Made by a program: the position numbers and the translations under genes
Part shown: in pieces, positions 15,291-23,823 of the stretch
Position numbering within the stretch: the first letter of the stretch is position 1
How the letters are laid out: each line of letters starts with the position of its first letter
Origin: an uncultured Verrucomicrobiales bacterium
GTDB taxonomy: Bacteria; Verrucomicrobiota; Verrucomicrobiia; Verrucomicrobiales; DEV007
Direction of reading: 5' to 3'
Assembly (NCBI GenBank): GCA_937891465.1
Contig: CALAHF010000087.1
Coordinates: 1 to 58,341 of the forward strand
Length of the DNA stretch: 58,341 nucleotides
The notes under the pieces: model-generated
The model's input: only the letters and a program-made list of their open reading frames with translations
What the model was told of the DNA's origin: nothing
The model's database searches: none

Positions 15291-17144
15291 ATGTTCTTCC
15301 GCATCTTCCTACCATTCTGTCTTGCGATTTCGGCCGCCGCTGACGATAGATTTACCGATTCTTTTGATCGAGCTGAAGTCGGCGAATCGTGGCAAACTCA
15401 CAAAGATGCGTTCACGATTCGTGATGGATTTCTGGTGGTTCAACAGCAGCCGGGCACGAATCACGGCGCCGTTTGTAAAACAAAAATCGATTTCAAAGAT
15501 GCCGAGATTCGATTCAAATTTCGATTCGCCGGCAGTCCTTATTTTAACTTCGTGATCGATGACAAAAATTACAAGGGCTCACACGCAGGGCATATTTGCC
15601 GAGTTCGGTTTTTTCCTGATCGGATTGTGCTCGGCGACGACAAAACGGGGATCATGGAGAATGAAATTTTTAAGCTACGTCAGGGAACGCCTGAAGAGCG
15701 GAAGTCGACCGAAGCTAGAATCAAATCGACCATCGCAACGATCAAAACGGCAATTGCAGCAGATGTGTGGCATGATGTGGGGATTGTGATCTCAGGAAAT
15801 AAGTTGTCGGTCGATTTGAATGGAAGGCCAATGGGGGAACTCACTTCCCCCGGCATCGGACATGAAACCAAGACTCAGTTTGGATATACAGTCGCCGATG
15901 GTGAGCTTCATCTCGATGATATCAAACTCACATCGGTCGCAGAAGTATCAGAACAACAGGCCGGAGTATGGCCCATTGATCGGCTGAAGTCGGAAGTCCC
16001 AAAATTTCGAATCGAAGACGAGACCGAAAAAATTCAATCTCTGATCTACGAGGGGGAGAAAATCGATGGGGAACCGACGGAGGTTTTCGCATTTTATGCC
16101 TCGCCGAAGACGATTGGTATTTCAGATGGTGATGAGAAATTTCCCGGGATCGTTTTGATTCACGGTGGTGGAGGAACTGCTTTTGCCGATTGGGTGTGGC
16201 TGTGGGCGAATCAAGGCTATGCGGCAATCGCGATGGATCTTGGAGGGCGTCGTCCGCCGGTTCCGGAATTTGATTCAGGGGGAAATTTAAAGCCTCACAC
16301 GGTCCATAAACGTGAGGCTCGTGTTCGTCTTGATAAAGCGGGTGTGGCTGATGGTCATGGTGAAAAATTCGACAGTATTGGGGGAGGCATCGAAGACGAT
16401 TGGCCGTTTCATGCGGTCGCCAATGTGATGCGCGCTCATACACTGCTTCGGAGTTTTCCCGACGTAGAGGCAGAGAAAACGGCGGTGACGGGAATCAGCT
16501 GGGGCGGCTATACAACTTGTCTGGTGGCGAGTAATGACGACCGCTTTAAGGCGGCTGTTCCGGTTTACGGCTGCGGGTTTTTGCATGAGGGCGAATCCGT
16601 TCAGAAGCCGTCCATCGATAAATTGGGTGACCGGCGCGATGCCTGGGTAGCAGCGTATGATCCGGGTAGTCATCTTCAAAAGTGTGTCATCCCAACGCTT
16701 TGGGTAAACAGCACGCATGATGTCCACTATGTCCTCGATAGTTATGCTAGATCGTATACCAAAGTTCAGGGACCGCGGACCATGCGAATCGAGCCTCGGA
16801 TGAGGCACGGGCATCAACCTGGATGGGCACCGAAAGAAATTCAGATTTTCGTCGACTCGGTTTTGCAAGGTGGCACGCCTCTCGCGACGGTCGGTGAAAT
16901 GACGGTTGATGATGCTGGAACCGTGAGCGTCTCGTTTGAATCGAAGACCAAAGTCGTGAAAGCGGAGCTTCATTTTACCACTGAAGATGGGCTGCGCTCA
17001 AAACGGAAGTGGCACACGCTAGGAGCTGAAATTTTGGACGGAAAAGTAGCTGCTGAAGGATTGCCGGCAGACGCAAATACCTGGATCATGACACTGACGG
17101 ACGAGCGGGAAGCCATGGTTTCGACGGAAGTGTCTTTCCGATGA
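15291..17144 (+). CDS. Secreted two-domain esterase/hydrolase (concanavalin-like plus alpha/beta-hydrolase)
   Basis: 617 residues with a signal peptide (MFFRIFLPFCLAISAAA). Residues about 20-215 form a LamG/DUF1080-like beta-sandwich (FNFVIDDKNYKG, VGIVISGNKLSVDLNG). Residues about 225-540 are an alpha/beta-hydrolase of the acetyl-xylan-esterase/dienelactone-hydrolase type: oxyanion loop IHGGGGTAF, nucleophile Ser403 in GISWGGY, probable acid Asp477 (STHDVHY) and base His506 or His508 (MRHGHQPGW). It probably deacetylates or de-esterifies polysaccharide in the periplasm or outside. Its stop overlaps the next ATG (ATGA). Confidence 0.82.
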   Translation: MFFRIFLPFCLAISAAADDRFTDSFDRAEVGESWQTHKDAFTIRDGFLVVQQQPGTNHGAVCKTKIDFKDAEIRFKFRFAGSPYFNFVIDDKNYKGSHAGHICRVRFFPDRIVLGDDKTGIMENEIFKLRQGTPEERKSTEARIKSTIATIKTAIAADVWHDVGIVISGNKLSVDLNGRPMGELTSPGIGHETKTQFGYTVADGELHLDDIKLTSVAEVSEQQAGVWPIDRLKSEVPKFRIEDETEKIQSLIYEGEKIDGEPTEVFAFYASPKTIGISDGDEKFPGIVLIHGGGGTAFADWVWLWANQGYAAIAMDLGGRRPPVPEFDSGGNLKPHTVHKREARVRLDKAGVADGHGEKFDSIGGGIEDDWPFHAVANVMRAHTLLRSFPDVEAEKTAVTGISWGGYTTCLVASNDDRFKAAVPVYGCGFLHEGESVQKPSIDKLGDRRDAWVAAYDPGSHLQKCVIPTLWVNSTHDVHYVLDSYARSYTKVQGPRTMRIEPRMRHGHQPGWAPKEIQIFVDSVLQGGTPLATVGEMTVDDAGTVSVSFESKTKVVKAELHFTTEDGLRSKRKWHTLGAEILDGKVAAEGLPADANTWIMTLTDEREAMVSTEVSFR

Positions 17145-18412
17145 GATTCTTACTTACTTCACTCCTTGCTGTGACTGGTTTTGCGCAGACCAAATTGGAA
17201 TACGTTGCCGCGCCGGCGAACAATCCATTGAAAGGGCTGGTTCCTTATATCACCGCGGATGCCGTTGATCGATTTCCTCACAGTCTCGAATTTCAGTATT
17301 TTGCGCTGAAAGATTTGATGAAGGGCTACGATGAATTCGACTGGGCAGTGCTTGAAGAAAAGCTGGCGATTACTCAGGGGCGTGGTTGTCAGCTGGTGAT
17401 GCGAATTAGCATCGAATCTCCGGATTCAGGGAATCGGGTGCCGGAGTTTCTGGTCAACGACGGAGTTAAAGTCACCGAATGGTTCGTGAAGCGTGACGAT
17501 GGCGGAACCAGTTATACGCCTGACTACAATGATCCCAAAATGCACCGGGCTCTTAGGAATCTCATCACCGCTTTCGGGAAAAAATACGACGGAGATCCAC
17601 GAATCGGATATATCACTGCGGGGCTTCTTGGTTCCTGGGGTGAATGGCATACCTATCCGCGTGATGATTTGTGGGCGTCAAAAGAAACTCAAGTGGTGGT
17701 GCTGAACGCGTATGAAAAATCGTTCAAGCAGACGCCTGTTTTGCACCGCTATCCGGCTGGGGAAGATCACTGGGATCAGGCCGAGAACGGGTCACGACGG
17801 ATGGGGTATCATGACGATTCCTTTGCGTGGGCTACGTTGGAATCGGGGAAAAAAGAGGATCACTGGTTTTTTCTTCCTCTTTTAAAAAAGGCCGCGGCGT
17901 TGGAAAAATGGAAAACACAGCCGATCGGAGGCGAGTTGCGACCCGAGCTGTGGAAGACCAGCTTCACGGACGCCTCACATGAAAAGGCGCAAGATTTTTC
18001 AGAATGCGTGAAGCAGACCCATGTCTCGTGGCTGATGGATTCCAGTTTGTTTCAGAAGCAATTTGAATTGCCAGAGTCACGAAAACAGAATGCTATTCGC
18101 GAGGTTCAAAAAATGGGCTACGAATTTCACATATCGCAGTGGAAAATTGATGGGGGTAAGATTGAGATCACTGTTAAAAATCTCGGCGTGGCTCCGTTTT
18201 ATCGTGACTGGCCCGTGGAACTGGTGGCTGGAGAAAATGAAATTGAGACGTTTGATCTTCGTGGAATTCTTCCCGGGCAATCGAATGTGTGGACCGCCGA
18301 GACGGACTCGAAAGGCCCATTCAAATTGCGCGTGAAAAATCCGATGGAAGGTGGCAAGCCGCTTCGTTTTGCCAACAAAGAGCAGGGAGCTGAATGGCTG
18401 ATTTTACCGTGA
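17141..18412 (+). CDS. Secreted DUF4832-like (glycosidase-fold) protein
   Basis: 423 residues with a short signal peptide (MRFLLTSLLAVTGFAQ). The sequence has the look of the DUF4832 family: an N-terminal TIM-barrel-like part that begins ANNPLKGLVPYI and contains WAVLEEKLAITQGRG and GYITAGLLGSWGEWH, and a C-terminal beta-sandwich with VKNLGVAPFYRDWPVEL. Such proteins are probable carbohydrate-binding or -cleaving enzymes. The ATGA overlap with the esterase gene means they are translated together. The 3' end overlaps the convergent lnt gene by 9 nt. Confidence 0.72.
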   Translation: MRFLLTSLLAVTGFAQTKLEYVAAPANNPLKGLVPYITADAVDRFPHSLEFQYFALKDLMKGYDEFDWAVLEEKLAITQGRGCQLVMRISIESPDSGNRVPEFLVNDGVKVTEWFVKRDDGGTSYTPDYNDPKMHRALRNLITAFGKKYDGDPRIGYITAGLLGSWGEWHTYPRDDLWASKETQVVVLNAYEKSFKQTPVLHRYPAGEDHWDQAENGSRRMGYHDDSFAWATLESGKKEDHWFFLPLLKKAAALEKWKTQPIGGELRPELWKTSFTDASHEKAQDFSECVKQTHVSWLMDSSLFQKQFELPESRKQNAIREVQKMGYEFHISQWKIDGGKIEITVKNLGVAPFYRDWPVELVAGENEIETFDLRGILPGQSNVWTAETDSKGPFKLRVKNPMEGGKPLRFANKEQGAEWLILP

Positions 18413-20131
18413 GGCCTTTTTCGCGACTTGAGCACGAACGACCGCGACGATCACAAAGATCAGTGCAACTCCACCAAGAATTTTAGAGAACAAATTGCCA
18501 TGTTTGGCAAAAAACGTGATCGGCGGATTCGCCGGGATCTTCAATTTCGTAGTGATCGATCCTCGAATAAAAGTTGAATCAGTTACTTCATCGCGAACCA
18601 CCCGAAGAAATTCTGATTCGGCGTAACGATCGTAAAGGTTACCGTTTTCATCGATGATACAACTCACCCCGGTGTTGCCCGCGCGGACCATGGGACGTTT
18701 CAATTCGACGCAACGAAATTTAGCATTCGCGACATGCTGATGGGAGTTCGCTGTTTCAAAAAACCAACCGTTGTTCGTTACCGTGATCAGTAACTGCGGG
18801 CCTTCGCGAACGAATCGGCGGGCGTGATCTGGAATGGTATCTTCAAAGCAGACCAGAGGAACGATCCCGATTTTTTCGTCTTTCAAGGTCGTAAGAGTAA
18901 GCGGCTCATAGCTGTCTCCCGGAGTGAAATCTTTCGCAATGATCCCGCCGAACATCCATTCGAATACAGGAAACGGACTTTCACGAAACGGGATATACTC
19001 TCCAAAGGGAACGAGATGGATCTTTTTGTGAGACTGAAATGTCTCGGTCGATCCGTTGAGTAAACTGATGGAGTTAAAGATTTTTTTGCCGCCGAGAGTT
19101 TCTTCTTCCATCCCAGTGATCAGGGTGAAATTGGCGGCGGGCAGCACCGTCTCGTTGAGAAATTTTTGGATCCCTGGAAATGTGAACCGGCCAGGCAGGG
19201 CGGTCTCGGGCCAGAGCACGAGATCGATTTCACTGTTCTCCACGAACATGTGGGTCATCTCGGTGTATCCCCACGCTATCTTGCTGGCAGACGCAGAATC
19301 CCCCGCAAATTTTTCATCGATCGGTGTGTTCAGCTGAATAATCGCCGTGCGGATATCGATTGTCTTTTCGGGACGGCTCGTCACCGCTTGCAGGCCATAA
19401 AGAAATACACCGATGATCACCGCCATGCCCGCAGCAAAATCAAGATGCGGTCGCATGCGTTTGCGCTCCTGAAATTCACGCACCAGACGAACGACCGTTG
19501 CTAGCGCGATACAATTTACGAACATAATGATCGCTGAAAGACCGGTCACTCCGATAATGTCGGCGATCTGAATCAGCATCAAATATTCGTGAAGTGCCAC
19601 TCCGAGACCGTTCCAGCCAAAGCCGGTCATGAACCAGCCCCGCATCAATTCGAGCCCACACCACGCAGCGCCATTCAAGGCTGCGATTCGCAAAACATCG
19701 AGCGAAGGCGCCAGAGCCGTGAATTTCTCGGTGCTCGGTTCCTTCAAAATCCAGCGTCCAACGGTGGCGGCGAAAGCTCCAAAGGCTCCAAAATAGAGTG
19801 CGAGATAAGCTGGTAATGCGATCCAGGAAGCGAGTCCCGCCCAGAAGGACTCGGCAACTTTCGCCATGGACCACAGCCACCACAGATTTGTCAGGAAAAA
19901 TCCCAATCCTGCGATGTAGCCGAGCAAAAATCCGTGACGCCAGCGGGGTATCGTCTTTCCCTTTTTCGACTTCTGCGGTTCGGAAAACCACAATGCGGCG
20001 AGCAACGGCGTCAGCGCAACCCACACCAAATTTCCTACATTCCAGGTCGGAAAGCAGAACGCCAACTCGACACCGCTCATGAGAGCGGCGGCATGCGGCC
20101 AGAGTTTGGGAAAGTTTTTACGATTGCTCAT
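18404..20131 (-). CDS. lnt: Apolipoprotein N-acyltransferase
   Basis: 575 residues. The N-terminal half has six or more membrane helices; the C-terminal half is a periplasmic nitrilase domain with the expected triad: Glu309 (VLWPETALP), Lys370 (KKIHLVPFGEYIP) and Cys428 (LVCFED). Lnt transfers the third acyl chain to the N-terminal cysteine of lipoproteins at the inner membrane. It is slightly longer than the E. coli enzyme because of its cytosolic N-terminus and C-terminal tail. It follows the phosphohexomutase gene by 10 nt and is probably co-transcribed. Confidence 0.95.
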   Translation of the reverse strand: MSNRKNFPKLWPHAAALMSGVELAFCFPTWNVGNLVWVALTPLLAALWFSEPQKSKKGKTIPRWRHGFLLGYIAGLGFFLTNLWWLWSMAKVAESFWAGLASWIALPAYLALYFGAFGAFAATVGRWILKEPSTEKFTALAPSLDVLRIAALNGAAWCGLELMRGWFMTGFGWNGLGVALHEYLMLIQIADIIGVTGLSAIIMFVNCIALATVVRLVREFQERKRMRPHLDFAAGMAVIIGVFLYGLQAVTSRPEKTIDIRTAIIQLNTPIDEKFAGDSASASKIAWGYTEMTHMFVENSEIDLVLWPETALPGRFTFPGIQKFLNETVLPAANFTLITGMEEETLGGKKIFNSISLLNGSTETFQSHKKIHLVPFGEYIPFRESPFPVFEWMFGGIIAKDFTPGDSYEPLTLTTLKDEKIGIVPLVCFEDTIPDHARRFVREGPQLLITVTNNGWFFETANSHQHVANAKFRCVELKRPMVRAGNTGVSCIIDENGNLYDRYAESEFLRVVRDEVTDSTFIRGSITTKLKIPANPPITFFAKHGNLFSKILGGVALIFVIVAVVRAQVAKKASR

Positions 20132-20141
20132 TGATGGCTGC

Positions 20142-22106
20142 TTACGAAAAATTCGCGAGCCGGTCTTTCATGTCACCGACAATCCATGACTTTAATGAAT
20201 CAAAAGTCGTTTGAGCGGCGACTTTCGCATCAGCCAAACCTTCTGGAGCGATCGTTGGATCACTTCCCGGCTCAGGCCGCTGATAAATGTAAAACTTAAT
20301 CTTCGGCTCAGTCCCGGATGGGCGCATCGCGAAGGCTCGGCCATCAGCTAGATCCACGATCAACATTTTTTCTTTTGGAATTTCATCACCTTCTTCATCG
20401 ATGAAATCGTCATTCGAAAAATCGCGGACATTGGTAACCGCTGAGCCATCGGCTTCTTTCGGCGGGTTTTCACTGTAATCTTTCGCCAACGCCTGGATCT
20501 GGGCAGCCCCGTCTGCTCCGGCGAGAACTTCGGCGTGCTGACCTTCGAGGAAAACTCCGAATTCATAGAAAAGTTCGTCGAGAAGTTCAACGGGTGTTTG
20601 TCCCTGTGATTTCGCGTAAGCTGCCACCTCGGCAAACATTACGACCGCACCATTGCCGTCTTTATCACGAAGGAAATCCGCACCGAGATATCCGTAACTT
20701 TCTTCTCCTCCAAAAACGAAAAACTGCGAATACTTCAATCGAAGCGCGCGCGTCTCAGCATCAGACTTCGCCCGGTAATCACCACGTTCGTCGGCTGGAA
20801 TCTGCTGCTCGTACTTGCCAAGTTTTCCGCCGATGTATTTGAACCCAGTCAGGGTATTAACGATGTTCACTCCGAATTTTTTAGCGATCGAAGTTTGCAA
20901 TTCAGTCGTTACGAACGTTTTCACAATCGTCGCGTGATCTTTGTTGACGGCAGTCAAAATTCCCCGATCGAACATGACTTTTAGCCGATGAAACGCCATC
21001 AGCGAACCAATTTGGTTTCCAGTGAGTAACGTCATTTTTCCAGCTCCGTCGCGAACCGCCACCGCCATTCGGTCGCAATCAGGGTCGGTTCCAATCACGA
21101 TGTCGGCTCCGCTTTCTTCGGCCTGATCCATTGCCATTTGCAGGGCCTCGGCGTTTTCAGGGTTCGGTGATTTTACGCTCGGAAACCAGCCGTTTTCTTC
21201 ATCCTGAACAGCAACCGTATCGCAATGAAATCCAAGTCGGCGAAGCATCGTTGGCGAAATGCGACCACCGGTTCCGTGGATGTTGGTGAAGACAATTTTC
21301 AGATCGCTCTGGGCTTTCACCATCTCGGGATCGAGCAGCAATGATTCCAAGCGATCCATGTAAACGCCGTCGAGTTCATCGTTGATCTCGAGAACTGTGC
21401 CGCGCTCGCTTTCAGAAAGTGCCTCGTAGGAATCACCGGAAATCGAGTTCACTTCCGCAACAATTTGCCCCGCGGCGGGCTCGACGATTTGCGCCCCGGC
21501 GTTTCCGTAAACTTTGTAACCATTGTCATGGGGAGGGTTGTGGCTGGCGGTCAAAACGATACCAGCACTCGCGTTCAGATGTCGCACGGAAAAACTGAGT
21601 TGTGGCGTGCTTCGTGGTTCGACAAAAAGATGCAAATCACAGCCGTTTTCCGTCGCAACGCGACCAACTATTTCTGCGAATTCTTTTCCGAAAAGACGAG
21701 TGTCTCGTGCCAGTGCAATTGAGGGTTTACCCTCTCCAGTATGAGACTTCACAACGTAGCGAACCAATCCAAGAGTTGCACGAGTGATGTTGTATCCGTT
21801 CAGCGAGTTCGTTCCGACGCACGGGTGTTCAGGGCGATCATCAGCTGACGCAGATCCTCGTTCTGCTGCGGTGACGATGGCTCCCATCGAACGCCCGCGA
21901 AGTCCACCCGTTCCGAATTTTAACGTCGTGAAGAAACGGTTGTTCAACTCTCCCCACTCTTCAGCGTCCGCCAGCTGAGTTACCGACAACTCATTGATTG
22001 GATCTGCTGAATTCCCCAGCAAATCGGTGATGTTTTTGTGGCTCTCAGTGGTCAACTGACCGTTGTCGAGAGCGGATTGGAGAGTAGCGGCAAGATCGGA
22101 ATTCAT
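20142..22106 (-). CDS. Phosphoglucomutase/phosphomannomutase
   Basis: The ATG at 22106 is preferred over a start at 22142 that would add a hydrophobic 12-residue stretch. The 654-residue protein has the phosphohexomutase signatures: phosphoserine loop TASHNPP with Ser188, metal loop GTDPDCDRMAV at about 337-345, sugar loop GGEESYGYL, and C-terminal phosphate loop RPSGTEPKIKFY. It belongs to the long PGM2/PgcA subgroup. It interconverts hexose 1- and 6-phosphates for glycogen and envelope sugar synthesis in the cytoplasm. Confidence 0.92.
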   Translation of the reverse strand: MNSDLAATLQSALDNGQLTTESHKNITDLLGNSADPINELSVTQLADAEEWGELNNRFFTTLKFGTGGLRGRSMGAIVTAAERGSASADDRPEHPCVGTNSLNGYNITRATLGLVRYVVKSHTGEGKPSIALARDTRLFGKEFAEIVGRVATENGCDLHLFVEPRSTPQLSFSVRHLNASAGIVLTASHNPPHDNGYKVYGNAGAQIVEPAAGQIVAEVNSISGDSYEALSESERGTVLEINDELDGVYMDRLESLLLDPEMVKAQSDLKIVFTNIHGTGGRISPTMLRRLGFHCDTVAVQDEENGWFPSVKSPNPENAEALQMAMDQAEESGADIVIGTDPDCDRMAVAVRDGAGKMTLLTGNQIGSLMAFHRLKVMFDRGILTAVNKDHATIVKTFVTTELQTSIAKKFGVNIVNTLTGFKYIGGKLGKYEQQIPADERGDYRAKSDAETRALRLKYSQFFVFGGEESYGYLGADFLRDKDGNGAVVMFAEVAAYAKSQGQTPVELLDELFYEFGVFLEGQHAEVLAGADGAAQIQALAKDYSENPPKEADGSAVTNVRDFSNDDFIDEEGDEIPKEKMLIVDLADGRAFAMRPSGTEPKIKFYIYQRPEPGSDPTIAPEGLADAKVAAQTTFDSLKSWIVGDMKDRLANFS

Positions 22107-22173
22107 TCGCGCCCATAGTAGGACGGTGAAATAAAAAATCAATCACGATGAGACTCTGCTGATTCGTGAAATA

Positions 22174-22626
22174 TCACTGGGGGCGTTTCATAAAGAAACC
22201 ACCTTTGTCACCGGTCGAGGCTTCGTATTGCGCATTGAACGTGTCGCCTTTGATTTTGCCGTCGTGTGAAAAATCACCGAAAATTCCGAGATCTTTGGAG
22301 CCTTTCACCGTGTAGCCACTCCCTGATTTTTTCACGTCGTATTCTGTGGTGTAACCGCCTTTGAAAATTTTACTCCAGGTTGCATGATAACGGAATTGAT
22401 ACGCATCATCGCTCGCTTTCGCCGGAGAAACGAGACAGCGAAGGTCTCCCGTATGTCCATTGGTTTCAGTTGTCCATTTTCCTGTCCACGGGCCGGAAAC
22501 GGGATCTGTTGTTTCAGACTCAAAACCAGCAACGGCTGTTTTCCAGTCTTTCTCAAAACGGGCCGAGGCACAGTTTGCGAGAAACGAAAGGGTTAGCAAA
22601 ACGAGAAGGAAACGGGCGAGTTTCAT
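22174..22626 (-). CDS. Small lipoprotein of unknown function
   Basis: 150 residues with a lipoprotein signal (MKLARFLLVLLTLSFLANC, lipobox LANC), so the mature protein is anchored by Cys19. The rest is a small beta-rich domain (GPWTGKWTTETNGHTGDLR, YTVKGSKDLGIFGDF) like those that bind small hydrophobic ligands. It lies between the OmpA-like gene and the phosphohexomutase gene on the same strand. Function not recognised. Confidence 0.75.
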   Translation of the reverse strand: MKLARFLLVLLTLSFLANCASARFEKDWKTAVAGFESETTDPVSGPWTGKWTTETNGHTGDLRCLVSPAKASDDAYQFRYHATWSKIFKGGYTTEYDVKKSGSGYTVKGSKDLGIFGDFSHDGKIKGDTFNAQYEASTGDKGGFFMKRPQ

Positions 22627-22710
22627 GATAGAAATTTGAGCGGAACGTAGAATAACGCAAGATGCTTATTTCAGACTTTCGAGCCTAGCGGTATCAGTGA
22701 GATGACGGCG

Positions 22711-23784
22711 TTACTTCTTTTTAATCACAATTTCCACTCGCCGATTCAAGGCCTGCTCTTCCGCTGTACCTTCGACGGAAACGAGCGGGCGGTTTTTTCC
22801 AAGACCAACAACGCGGACGTTTTTTACCGGCAGCTGAAGTTTTTCCACCAGCCATTCCCGCACTGCGCGAGCCCGATTCATGCTCAACGTGTTGTTGTAT
22901 TCATCGGCACCGAACGAGTCGGTATGCCCTTCGATAATGAATTCAGCGTCCGGATTGGTCTGTACAATAAATGCCAATTTCATCATGCTGATCCGTGCCA
23001 TTTCCTTCAATTTGTATTCGTTGTATTCAAATAAAATATCAGTCGGCATCACAACTGTCTTCTCTCCAGAGGGTAGCTTACCCCCGGTATTTCCGATCAA
23101 ATCACCAAGCGTCGTTAAGCCTTTCAATGCGCTGTCACCGTTTTTGCTGTTACCCTTTGCCTTGGCGACGGCGTCTTTGAAAAATTCGTCCGTATCCAGC
23201 CCTGTATTAATCTCATCTGAATTCACGGTCATTACCGCTTGCGCGTTTGAAACCACGTTGGATGTCTCAACAAGTTTTTCACGCATCTGCGCGAGATCAT
23301 TCGCAAGAACCTTTGCGGTCGAAACATCGAGCGAACCAGCTTCCGGTCCACCAAGTGAAACCGCGGCCATTTGCGGAGATTCTGCATTGAAAAGCTGCGG
23401 CGTTTCCACCGGTGACATCCTTAAAACTTCGTCCTTCAATTTTTCAAAAACGTCGAACTCATCGAGCTTCAAATCTTCCGTGTCGCTCAGCTTTTCAGGC
23501 TTGGAAACTTCCTCAAGAATCGCCTCGTTTTCCGGTAACAATGCATCCAACTTGTCACTGTCCATGATCAAACGCTCTTTTGGAGCGAGCTGAATCGGTT
23601 CCGTTCCAGCAGCGGGGCCACCCGCCATCCAATCCATTCCACCGAGCACCATGTAGAGTCCCATGTGCGCGATAACCGAGACCAAAAGCGCCAACAAAAT
23701 CCACCAGCCCAAGTTACGGGTTGATTCCACTTTGAAAGTTGAGACTCCGGGAGCCGGATGCCAGTCGTAGTCAGACGATGCCAT
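22711..23784 (-). CDS. OmpA-family peptidoglycan-binding protein with N-terminal membrane anchor
   Basis: 357 residues. One membrane helix at about 28-48 (WWILLALLVSVIAHMGLYMV), a long acidic and helical periplasmic stretch, and a C-terminal OmpA/MotB domain (FIIEGHTDSFGADEYNNTLS, NRARAVREWLVEKL, NRRVEIVIKKK) that binds peptidoglycan. The topology is that of a MotB/TolR-like inner-membrane protein rather than a barrel. It is divergent from the lipase-maturation-factor gene with 39 nt between start codons. Confidence 0.85.
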   Translation of the reverse strand: MASSDYDWHPAPGVSTFKVESTRNLGWWILLALLVSVIAHMGLYMVLGGMDWMAGGPAAGTEPIQLAPKERLIMDSDKLDALLPENEAILEEVSKPEKLSDTEDLKLDEFDVFEKLKDEVLRMSPVETPQLFNAESPQMAAVSLGGPEAGSLDVSTAKVLANDLAQMREKLVETSNVVSNAQAVMTVNSDEINTGLDTDEFFKDAVAKAKGNSKNGDSALKGLTTLGDLIGNTGGKLPSGEKTVVMPTDILFEYNEYKLKEMARISMMKLAFIVQTNPDAEFIIEGHTDSFGADEYNNTLSMNRARAVREWLVEKLQLPVKNVRVVGLGKNRPLVSVEGTAEEQALNRRVEIVIKKK

Positions 23785-23823
23785 ATCGGTGTCGAATTTA
23801 CGCTATTTTTCCCGTTCAGTAAA